Shown: in pieces, positions 1 to 8,897 of the stretch
How the letters are laid out: every line of letters begins with the position of its first letter
How positions within the stretch are numbered: the stretch's first letter is position 1
Assembly: GCA_009823505.1 (NCBI GenBank)
Contig: VZQC01001662.1
Location: 204,495 to 268,494, forward strand
From: Rhizomys pruinosus
Lineage: Eukaryota > Chordata > Mammalia > Rodentia > Spalacidae
Reading direction: 5' to 3'
Length of the DNA stretch: 64,000 bases
Program-made: the position numbers and the translations under genes
Notes under the pieces: model-generated
Seen by the model: the letters and a program-made list of their open reading frames with translations, nothing else
Database searches by the model: none
Told to the model about the DNA's origin: nothing

Positions 1-44
1 CTCTTAACAAAGCTACATTCTCAGCCCTGAGTTTTCTTCTTTCT

Positions 45-150
45 TCTTTTTTTTTTTTTTTTAATTGTAGCCCTAGCTAGCCTGGAACTCACTATATAGA
101 CCAGGCTAGCATAGAGATCAGCTTACCTTTTCCTCCTACCTTTTTTCTAA
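45..150 (-). repeat. B1 SINE fragment
   Basis: A T run is followed by the reversed B1 body (CTGGAACTCACTATATAGAC, then ACCAGGCTAGC). The 5' part of the element is missing. It lies in a Ksr1 intron. Confidence 0.7.
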
Positions 151-315
151 GTGTCTTTTTTTTTTTCTTCACTTTTCCAGTCTTCCAGTTTTGTTGATGT
201 CACATTTGGACCATGATGGTCTTGTATTCCTGCCTCTGCAGCTCCAGTCACTGCACCATTGTGCCTCTTATAGTTTCCCTCTTGAGGAAAAAAGAAGTGA
301 AGACCTTTACCAAGG

Positions 316-560
316 GCTGGAGAGATGGCTCAGTGGTTAAGAACACTCACTGCTCTACACTCACTGTGTAGAGGACCCAAGTTCAGTTCCCAGTGTCCAC
401 ATGGTGGGTGGCTCAGAGCCACCTGTAATTCCAGGTCCAGAGACTCCAATGCTCTCTTCTGGAATCTTTGAGCGTGTGCCCGTGTGTGTGTGTGCGCGCA
501 CGCGCGCACGCACACACACAGTATACCCTCATAGACACACAAAAATACAAATTTAAAAAA
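316..560 (+). repeat. B2 SINE with internal GT/GC/AC run
   Basis: The tRNA-like head GGGCTGGAGAGATGGCTCAG is clear, with CAGTTCCCAGTGTCCACATG further in. An alternating purine-pyrimidine stretch at about 480-522 (GT, then CGCG, then CA) has grown inside the B2 body and could adopt Z-DNA. Confidence 0.85.
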
Positions 561-565
561 AGAAA

Positions 566-706
566 GCTTCCCAGCACTCCAGAGGCAGAGGCAGGTGGAT
601 CTCTGTGAGTTCAGGGCCAGCCTGGTCTACAGAGCAAGTTCCAGGCCAGCTGGGACTAAAGGGAGACCCTGTCTCAAAAAGACCAAAAAAAAAAAAAGAA
701 AGAAAG
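566..706 (+). repeat. B1 SINE, 5'-truncated
   Basis: The copy begins at CCAGCACTCCAGAGGCAGAGG and runs through the B1 body to a GACCAAAAA tail. Confidence 0.85.
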
Positions 707-835
707 CTTTGTGTGAGCTCTGGGGAGTGGGGGTGAAGAGGGCACGGGTCTAGATTTGGTTGGAAATTTTGTATGAAATGTACAAAGCTTCAATAAAAAT
801 AGGCTTTGAAAAAAACTTTTTCAAAAAAAAAAAAA
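707..835 (+). repeat. Unclassified repeat 3' end
   Basis: The segment from about 730 to 815 (GGGTCTAGATTTGGTTGG ... AATAAAAATAGGCTTTGAAAA) resembles 15985-16055 in order and wording, so both are probably 3' ends of one interspersed family. I do not recognise the family. Confidence 0.35.
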
Positions 836-907
836 ACACCTTTTACTGAATTCCTTTAGCATATGTGTTTATTGAATAGAACCTGTTTCATGTTTTTGGT
901 TTTCAGC

Positions 908-1107
908 ATTTTATTTTATTTTGTCCGTTTGCTTGTGTTGGTGTCATGTACCTGTGGTGCCCAGCATGAGTATGGAGGTCAGAGGTCAGACAACTTGGGG
1001 TGGTCAGTTTTCCCCTTCTACCAGGTATATCCCAGGGAGTGAACCTGGATCGGCAGCCTTGGAGGCAGGAACCTTTATCCACTAAGCTCTCTTGCCAGCT
1101 CCTGATC
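908..1107 (-). repeat. B3 SINE
   Basis: Reversed B3: GTATGGAGGTCAGAGGTCAG, then a tail-side AACCTTTATCCACTAAGCTC and TCTTGCCAGCTCC head. Confidence 0.75.
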
Positions 1108-1224
1108 ATAGATGCCTGTCATCATTTTGTGGGGTTTTTTGTTTGTTTTTCTTCTGGAAGCATCCAGGGTCTTTCTTTTTTGCTATAGCAAAATTTCATA
1201 AAAATATGTCTGAACATAGATACT

Positions 1225-1383
1225 TTTTTTTTTTTATTTGGTCTTTTCGAGACAGGGTCTCCTTGTAGCCCCAGCTGTCCTGGAACTCGCTCTGTAGACC
1301 AGGCTGGCCTTGCACTCACAAAGATCTGCCTGCCTCTGCCTCCCAAGTGCTAGGATTAAAGGCGTGCGCCACCACGCCCGGCC
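1225..1383 (-). repeat. B1 SINE, full length
   Basis: Complete reversed B1 from a T run to CACCACGCCCGGCC. It is flanked by the direct repeat AGATACT (1218-1224 and 1384-1390), a plausible target-site duplication. Confidence 0.9.
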
Positions 1384-1390
1384 AGATACT

Positions 1391-1538
1391 TTTTCTTTTC
1401 TATTGAGACAGGGTCTCACTACATTGCCCTGGTTGGCCTGGAACTCACTGCGTATACCAGGCTGGCTTCGGTCTCAGAGACCCACCTGGCTCTGTCTCCC
1501 GGGGTTGGGATCAAAGGTGTGCGCCTCCATGCCCGACC
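1391..1538 (-). repeat. B1 SINE, diverged
   Basis: Reversed B1 directly next to the previous one, with many substitutions (GAGACAGGGTCTCACTACAT ... CTCCATGCCCGACC). It is clearly older. Confidence 0.8.
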
Positions 1539-1889
1539 TCCTCCTTTCTTTTTTTAAATGAGGTTCTCCCATTATTTAAAGCTTTTTCATCTGAAGACTA
1601 CTGTTTCCTTTGGAGTTTCTGGGAAATTTTATTTTTCTCTTGATAATGTCCTGCCCTTCTGTTTGTTTTCTCTTGTGGAAATTCCCCCTGTCAGAATTTG
1701 GTCCTTGCAAAGCGGGCCTCTGTATCTTTTACCTTCTTCCATATTTTCTGCGTTTATCTAGGTGCGTCTTCAGTCTAGAAAGCTTCCTTGATTTTCTTTT
1801 CCTAGTGCTCCTCACACAGCGGTGTCCTCCAGGGGTGGGGTCTTGATCTTTTTATCTTGGGTGTCCAGTTGTAATTAAGAGCAAAAGCC

Positions 1890-1963
1890 ATCATGCCGGG
1901 CGTGGTGGTGTACACCTTTCATCCTAGCACTCGGGAGGCAGAGGCAGGTGGATCTTTGTAAGA
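1890..1963 (+). repeat. B1 SINE, 3'-truncated
   Basis: Only the first 70 or so bases of B1 are present, with no A tail, yet AAGAGCAAAAGCC flanks it on both sides (1877-1889 and about 1963-1975). Confidence 0.75.
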
Positions 1964-2565
1964 AGAGCAAAAGCCTTCTTGATGAGTCTTACTGGGTGTG
2001 TGCTTTGTACTGGCCGTATATCCGGCCTCTTCTCTCGAAGCCTGGCCTCCTGGATGGTGAGGCTGTTGGGAGTGCCATGAGCTTGCGTGGACCCTGAGGG
2101 TAGGCACTGCCCTGGAGCCATGAGGACAGGCTTTCGCAGGCTCTCGACTGCTGCCTTGTCAGTCCAGTCTAGATGCTGGTAATACTGGGGCTGTCCCTTG
2201 TGGCAGCCCCACCCTGCACACATTCTGCACAGCTGCATTTTACCTGTGAACACTATACCTTCCATCTTCCAAAAGCCACCTGTCCCCATTTTGACCTTTC
2301 CCCCATTACCAGTCTACTTGGGTTGGTTACTGCCATTTGGGGAAGAAGAGCTACAGAGGAAGAACAGGCAAGGTCACGCTTTTGACCTGGAAGTTTGGAT
2401 GTTGATCTAAAGCAGTTACTTCTCAGCGTTCATGCACACAGTGTGTGCAAGAAGGTGCCAGGCAGGGTATTTTGAGAGCCTCGAAGGGACCCATATGAAG
2501 TGTCCCACCCCCACCTCTGCCTCCCACCCAGCAGCCCCTACACCACTAACACAGCTCCATTGCAG

Positions 2566-2699
2566 GAGATCCTTTCTGCCTGCTGGGCTTTCGACCTGCA
2601 GGAGAGACCCAGCTTCAGCCTGTTGATGGAGATGCTGGAGAAGCTGCCCAAGCTGAACCGGCGGCTCTCCCACCCTGGGCACTTTTGGAAATCAGCTGA
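2566..2699 (+). CDS. Ksr1: Ksr1 penultimate coding exon (kinase-like domain C-lobe)
   Basis: The exon is 134 bp, phase 0 in and two codon bases out. A CCATTGCAG acceptor precedes it and a GTAAGT donor starts at 2700. It encodes 44 complete residues, beginning [20 protein letters not shown]. The CW ... RPSF pattern is protein-kinase subdomain XI with its conserved Arg. The following [17 protein letters not shown] is typical of KSR1 and not of RAF kinases. KSR1 is a pseudokinase or weak kinase that bridges RAF and MEK, and this piece closes the C-lobe. No defect is seen. Confidence 0.95.
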
Positions 2700-3336
2700 G
2701 TAAGTATTCCTTGATGAGCCAGACCTGCCATCAGACCCCAGGGCCCTTATCTGAGTCTTAGGGTGTCCGAAGAGCACACGAGCTGAGGGATAGCAGAGCT
2801 TCATCTAGCAGTTTTGCCGGAGGCTCCCTCTAACAAGCAGGCACCTCCAGTTTCCCTCCGTGGAAATCTGCACATCACTCTGATAGACTACCATTGATGT
2901 GAGCCCTGAGAGGAGAAAGATAGACGGGTTAGAAGTCAGCTGTGTACATACCGAATGGGCAGAGCCAGCATTGCTTAGGGTGACAGTGACTCTGTCATGG
3001 AGCTGTTTAGCACAAAGCTCACCATGTCTTTTTTTTTTTTAAAACATGTTTATTACAACAGATACATTTCACAACTGACATCTGATTAGCTTTGTTTCCT
3101 CTGTCCCTCCCACAACCATGTTCATTGGGCCATTTCCTTATATTTGAGCAATCAGTGTACTTTCGGCACACATGCCCAGCAGTACTTTAAGTCCATCCTT
3201 ACAGGGTACAAATAGATTTCAGTAATTTATACAGACATGAGTTATGTTCAGTCACTGCAATTTTAAGCTACTGTACACAGGAATGAAAAGGTTATAGAAA
3301 AGTGCCATAGCAACAGTGCCCTAAGAGAGAAGAAAA

Positions 3337-3558
3337 GGGGGCTGGAGAGATGGCTCAGCGGTTAAGAGCGCCGACTGCTCTTGCAGAGGACCCGGGTTCA
3401 ATTCCCAGCACCCACATGGCAGCTAAGAACCATCTTTAACTCCAGTTCCAGGGGAATCCGACACCCTCTTCTGAACTCCACAGCACTGCATGACACAGGT
3501 GCACCTACTTATATGCACCTCATACACAAAAAATAATTAATTAAAAAAAAAAAAAAAA
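3337..3558 (+). repeat. B2 SINE
   Basis: Full B2 from GGGGCTGGAGAGATGGCTCA to an AATTAATTAAAA tail, nested in the retroposed sequence. Confidence 0.9.
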
Positions 3559-3591
3559 GGAGAAAAGGGAGCCTTAAAAATTGATAAAATC

Positions 3592-3836
3592 GGGGCTGGA
3601 GAGATGGCCTAGCGGTTAGGAGCCCCGACTGCTCTTACAGAGGACCTGGGTTTGATCCCCAGCACCCACATGGCGGCCGAGGACCATCTGAAACTCCAAT
3701 TCCAGGAGAACTCCAGTTCCAGGGGAATCTGATGCCTTCTTCTGACCTCCGCGGCATTGCACGACACGGGTGCACAAACTTGCATGCAGACACTACATTC
3801 ATACACATTCAGAAATAAATAAAATTTTAAAAAATT
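3592..3836 (+). repeat. B2 SINE with target duplication
   Basis: Full B2 flanked by the 11 bp repeat TTGATAAAATC (3581-3591 and 3837-3847). It carries the longer variant with a doubled TCCAGGAGAACTCCAGTTCC segment. Confidence 0.92.
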
Positions 3837-4009
3837 TTGATAAAATCAGGTCAAGGATTTCAGAGGGAAATGGAACACACAGGAAATGAAAAACATTTCT
3901 TTGCAAAACGAATGGAGAAGCATTGCTCTTGATCAGGTGCAAGTGTGGAAACAGTTTTGGGGGGGGATATTTTGTACACTGCCCATATAGTTCAAAATTG
4001 TATCCCTAG

Positions 4010-4141
4010 GGGGCTGGAGAGATGGCTCAGCGGTTGAGAGAGCCAGTGCTCTTGCAGAGGATCCAGGTTTGATTCTCAGCACCCACATGGTGGCTAAGAA
4101 CCATAAAAAAATAAAAAATAAAAAGAAAAGAAAAAAAAAAA
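4010..4141 (+). repeat. B2 SINE, 3'-shortened
   Basis: The B2 head runs to CATGGTGGCTAAGAACCAT and then directly into an A-rich AATAAAAAAT tail. The middle third of the element is absent. Confidence 0.85.
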
Positions 4142-4232
4142 TCGCATCCTTAGACACAGATCGCCTGGCGCCTGCACTGAATTTTTGAAAAATGCAAGAT
4201 TTCTGAATGATAAATTACCCCCTCCCATTTTT

Positions 4233-4466
4233 TAAATTAATTTATTTATTTATGTGTATGAGTGTACTGTCTGTATGTAGGTTTGTGCACCTGTGTCATG
4301 CAATGCTGCGGAGGTCAGAAGACGGTGTCGGATTCCCCTGAAACTGGAGTTCTCCTAGAATTGGAGTTACAGACGGTTCTCAGCTGCCATGTGGGTGCTG
4401 GGGATCGAACCCGGGTCCTCTGCAAGAGCGGTCAGCTCTCTTAACCGCTAGGTCATCTCTCCAGCC
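4233..4466 (-). repeat. B2 SINE
   Basis: Reversed B2 from TTTATTTATTTATGTGTATG to CATCTCTCCAGCCCCC. CCCATTTTT occurs on both sides as a likely target duplication. Confidence 0.9.
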
Positions 4467-5245
4467 CCCCCATTTTTCTTTTTGAAAAAGCTAATTTTAC
4501 AGACAGGTTTCCATGTAAAAGGCTAGATATTTAGCTACCTCAGCATTGATTAGTTTTGGGGTGTCTAAGCTGTTACACATGGCTTCCCATGGCTTCACTC
4601 TACAAAACATATTTACAATGTGAAGATACATCTACACGAAATCTACATTTCAAGAGTTTTACCAATTCGATGCTTTACTACTAGAAGTATGATTTGGACT
4701 AGGTGATAGACTTCTCTGGCTACCCGAGCACTGAAGATTTCAAGGAGAGACAGGCTCATGACCTTGCTGCTTATCAGCAGTTACAGGCTGCTGTGTGGCT
4801 GACTGAGCTCACCATGTCTTAATGGGCCACAGCACTAAGCTGTGTGGTGTTTGGGTCAGAACCCCCCAGCCCCCGCCATGGTCCTCTGTGCTGTTAGACG
4901 GAGCAGCAGAGGCTCCTGTCATTTCTCCTGTTCTCTGTCGTGTTCTTTCTCTACTTGGGCTCTTTGACTTCCTTTCCCAAAGACCTCTGCCTGCCGTAAG
5001 CCTTTGTGAAGACCTGGGGCCTTGTTCTGTCTTGGTTTTCATAGTAGAGGTTGGATAAGATCCAGTGTGTATTGGCTGGAAAGGGTCGGGTGGTAAATAC
5101 TGTAAGCTTTGCAGGTCAGGGACTGGCATTGGCGGGTAGAACATGGGGCCGGCGGCCTAGCTCTGATCTGCTGCTTCTGCAGACTTTGGGCTGCTCTGTG
5201 TATAGCTGGGCCCGCTTCCTCCTCCACTGTGCAAAGCCTGCACCA

Positions 5246-6490
5246 GGCTGGATGGGCTTTCGGGGAACTACTCCTGTTCCTAGGGAACCAGGCTGGATGG
5301 CTTTCGGGGAACTACTGTTCCTAAGGAACAAGGCTGGATGGGCTTTCGGGGAACTACTCCTGTTCCTAGGGAACCAGGCTGGATGTCTTTCGGGGAACTA
5401 CCCCTGTTCCTAGGGAACCAGGCTGGGTGGCTTTCGGGGAACTACCCCTGTTCCTAGGGAACCAGGCTGGATGGCTTTCGCGGAACTACCCCTGTTCCAA
5501 GGGAACCAGGCTGGATGGGCTTTCCAGGAACTACTCCTGTCCCTAGGGAACCAGGCTGGATGGGCTTTCGGGGAACTACCCCTGTCCCTAGGGAACCAGG
5601 CTGGGTGGGCTTTCGGGGAACTACTCCTGTTCCTAGGGAACCAGGCTGGATGGGCTTTCGGGGAACTACTCCTGTCCCTAGGGAACCAGGCTGGATGTCT
5701 TTCGGGGAACTACCCCTGTTCCTAGGGAACCAGGCTGGGTGGCTTTCGGGGAACTACCCCTGTTCCTAGGGAACCAGGCTGGATGGCTTTCGCGGAACTA
5801 CCCCTGTTCCAAGGGAACCAGGCTGGATGGGCTTTCCAGGAACTACTCCTGTCCCTAGGGAACCAGGCTGGATGGGCTTTCGGGGAACTACCCCTGTCCC
5901 TAGGGAACCAGGCTGGGTGGGCTTTCGGGGAACTACTCCTGTTCCTAGGGAACCAGGCTGGATGGGCTTTCGGGGAACTACTCCTGTCCCTAGGGAACCA
6001 GGCTGGGTTGGCTTTCGGGGAACTACCCCTGTTCCTAGGGAACCAGGCTGGATGGCTTTCGCGGAACTACCCCTGTTCCAAGGGAACCAGGCTGGATGGG
6101 CTTTCCAGGAACTACTCCTGTCCCTAGGGAACCAGGCTGGATGGGCTTTCGGGGAACTACCCCTGTCCCTAGGGAACCAGGCTGGGTGGGCTTTCGGGGA
6201 ACTACTCCTGTTCCTAGGGAACCAGGCTGGATGGGCTTTCGGGGAACTACTCCTGTCCCTAGGGAACCAGGCTGGGTGGGCTTTCGGGGAACTACCCCTG
6301 TTCCTAGGGAACCAGGCTGGATGGCTTTCAGGGAACTACCCCTGTTCCTAGGGAACCAGGCTGGATGGCTTTCGGGGAACTACTCCTGTCCCTAGGGAAC
6401 TAGGCTGGATGGGCTTTCGGGGAACTACTGTTCCTAGGGAACGAGGCTGGATGGCTTTTGGGTAACTACTCCTGTCCCTAGGGAACCAGG
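5246..6490. repeat. Minisatellite, 44-45 bp unit, about 28 copies
   Basis: The unit reads GGCTGGATGGGCTTTCGGGG followed by AACTACTCCTGTTCCTAGGG and AACCA. Copies are 44 or 45 bp depending on GGC versus GGGC. Variants recur in the same order: the CGCGGAACTACCCCTGTTCC version appears at about 5479, 5791 and 6060, that is 312 bp (7 units) and then 269 bp (6 units) apart. The array therefore grew by copying blocks of six to seven units. It lies inside the last Ksr1 intron. Long open frames across it follow from the 45 bp (15 codon) period. Confidence 0.97.
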
Positions 6491-8818
6491 CAGTTCCACC
6501 TTCTCATCTCACATATGGGAAACAGTCCACAGTGGGGGACTCTCATCAGCCCACAACCACCATCTATAAGAAGCTTAAGGAGAAGGTGTATTGGGCCTGG
6601 ATGAGTCTGTGTCGGACTTCCTGTTCTTGGTCTCCACCTCCTCACACACCGGCCTTCTAATTCTCATTTTTCTCTTTTCTTTCCATTCACTTTGTTGCTT
6701 CTCGTTGTGGGGGGTGGTCGACACACTGGCTGCTCTTGTCATCTCCCCTGTCCTACCATCTGATTCCTCTACCTGGCTGCCATCACCTGCTGGGCTGACG
6801 GGTTGGACCACTCTCTTCAACTGCTGGTGAAATGGTCACGGGCATGCTCAGTCGCTGGCGGAGCCGCTACTACGGGAAAGGACGTTATGGTCACCCTGAC
6901 TTTAAGAACTCCTGTCCAGTTCTGGAAGAATAGTGTGTCACTTCTCTTATTTCCTGCTTGGGTGTGGCTGCCCCATTGCATACCACCCCCCCCCCTTGCC
7001 ATTCTGTCTCTGCATCCCAGCTTCTGCACTTTAATTCCCATAATCCACAGGGACATCCTGCAGCCAAAATGGCTGCCAGCAAAGGCCGCTGGGCTTACAT
7101 TTCTCTCAGTGGGTGAGAGAAACCCACAGCATGCAGCAGGGCCCATCTCCACACCAGGTGTGGACACGACTAATATGTGGATGGGAAAGAACTTGGCTCA
7201 TGGATCCATGACCTCAAGATCCCACTTGTAGCTAGAGCCACAAGAAAATCCAGTGAGCCATTCTGGTAACATGTGCCTGTAATCCCACCATTCAGGAGGC
7301 TGAGACAGGAGGACCATGAGTTTGAGGCCAGCCAAGGCTACGTAATGACCTCTCAGAAATAAAAACACCAAGGCTTCGGATGTGGCTCGGTGGTAGAGTC
7401 CTTGCTCCTGGGGTTTGAGGCTAGCACCACAAATAGCAGTAATAATAGTAATAACAACCAAGTACTAAATAGAGTAGTAGGGAAAGAGAGAATCAAATGA
7501 GCAAGAGCAATAAACTCTGCAAAGCCAGTTTTGGCTAAGGAGATGTGAGTGCCTGGAACTATGTCCACACCACCTGCCAAGTTTGTCCTGCTGCCTTTTG
7601 GAGGGTGGAATTGGGGGGGGGGGTCCCATCTCTGCAGGTAGGTGGGACCCTGGACAGCTGCTCTGGCCGGGCCTCTGTGCCCTGGCTCCTGTGGGCTCGG
7701 GTTTTGACAGCACTCTTTCCTCTGCCCGTAGGTTGTAGGCCTGGCTGTCTTGCATGCCCCGGGCTTCCTTCCTTCTAATCACCAACTCAGCCGCGTGACT
7801 TCTGCTAAGACTCACAACGCCGGCAGCCACTAACCAGGGGATGTGGCTCTGCTGTTCCGGTCTCCTTTCTCCAGACTCCTTTTTGTGCTCTGTGTTTTTA
7901 ACAACAGCCCCTCCCCTTCACATGGCCTGTGTGTGCTGAGTCGCTGCTGGGGAGGGTGGCACTAACTGGCAATGACTCAAGGCAGAAGAGTCGCTTCCAG
8001 CTGCCCTGTGGGCAGGACGATCCTTAGGGTGGCGCCTGCTTGTGTTCTGGTGGCCCCTGCTAACACCTTCCTGAGCCCTGCTGAGAATGCTCAGAGGACG
8101 GAGAGGGGCCTTGGGGGACCCACAAGACCTGCAGAGAGTGCAGTGGTTCCAGAGCTGCCCCGAGGCCACGCCGTGTTGCCAGTGCTCTGTGGGTTCCTTT
8201 CTCCGTCTCTTGAAGACAGAGGACAGTAGACACAAAAAAATCATGTTGCTGTGAAAGACAACAGCTTGAAAGGGCTGTGTCCTTGGGAGCCACACCCAGG
8301 AAAGTTCCAAGCAAAGAAGTACCTGCTGCAAAACCTCACTAATGGATGCAGAGCTATGTCATGTCTGTTGGTGGGGTCCGATGGCCCTGACCAGATCTCT
8401 GCAGTCGGTCTTGGGAATCTGCATCTCTGTCTGCCCCCAGGTAGTCCCCGTGGGTCCCACGTCAGCACCATTTTTATTTCTAGGAGCGTGTGACATCACT
8501 TCTGGTGCTGAGCCTCAGGTCTCTCTTCTCTCCAAATTCCACTTGGAACACCCACTGAGGAGATAGTCCCCATGAGCCCACAGTGGCTACCAGCATGCTG
8601 GGTGCTGGAGAGTCAGTGAACCAGGCAGGTCACTGCTGTGAGTGTGGTGAAAGCCCGGGACTCGGTGGCCAGGAACAGCTCTGCTGAGGCTATGGACCGA
8701 GCAATCATTGTCACTCGTTGTCAGGGACTGGGTCCTCTGCTGAGCCTCTAGCCAGTGCTACCTTAACTCTCATCAAGACCAGCAGGGCCATAATCCATGT
8801 CTCTACTCCTTTTCACAG
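6491..8818 (+). other. Ksr1 last intron, remainder
   Basis: Apart from a B4-like SINE at 7254-7432 I see no repeat or exon here. Short G runs occur at about 7614-7624. The acceptor TTTTCACAG at 8810-8818 has a good pyrimidine tract. Confidence 0.6.
7254..7432 (+). repeat. B4-type SINE (B1-like plus ID-like)
   Basis: A B1-like stretch (CTGTAATCCCACCATTCAGG) is followed by an ID-like stretch (CGGATGTGGCTCGGTGGTAG) ending in GGCTAGCACC. Both are diverged. Confidence 0.6.
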
Positions 8819-8897
8819 CATTGCCAGCAGCAAAGTCATGCCCCGATTTGAAAGGTTCGGCCTGGGGGTCCTGGAGTCCAGTAATCCAAAGATGTAG
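8819..8897 (+). CDS. Ksr1: Ksr1 terminal coding exon
   Basis: The first base completes the split codon left by the 2566-2699 exon. The frame then reads the KSR1 C-terminus, including [20 protein letters not shown], to a TAG at 8895-8897. That gives 25 complete codons plus the stop. The ending agrees with the mammalian KSR1 C-terminus as I remember it, and no disruption is present. The same exon continues as 3' UTR. Confidence 0.95.

Larger units (their letters stand above)
3016..4820 (-). pseudogene. Retroposed mRNA 3' UTR (processed pseudogene), parent unknown
   Basis: The segment is bounded by a perfect 15 bp direct repeat, AGCTCACCATGTCTT (3016-3030 and 4806-4820). The left edge starts with a T run and then TTTATT at 3049-3054, so on the minus strand the sequence ends with AATAAA about 18 nt before a poly(A) tail. 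That is the signature of an mRNA copied by L1 machinery, inserted antisense in the Ksr1 intron. Four B2 SINEs broke it later (3337-3558, 3592-3836, 4010-4141, 4233-4466). About 0.9 kb of original sequence remains. It is AT-rich without a reading frame, so it looks like 3' UTR only. I do not recognise the parent gene. Confidence 0.8.

Noticed and set aside
478..522. Possible functional Z-DNA promoter element
   Set aside because: The alternating run is an expanded B2 interior in an intron, with no promoter context.
5471..6395. Long repeat-containing reading frames up to 174 codons over the minisatellite
   Set aside because: The 45 bp unit has no stop in some frames, so open frames arise automatically. 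There are no splice signals or known domains.
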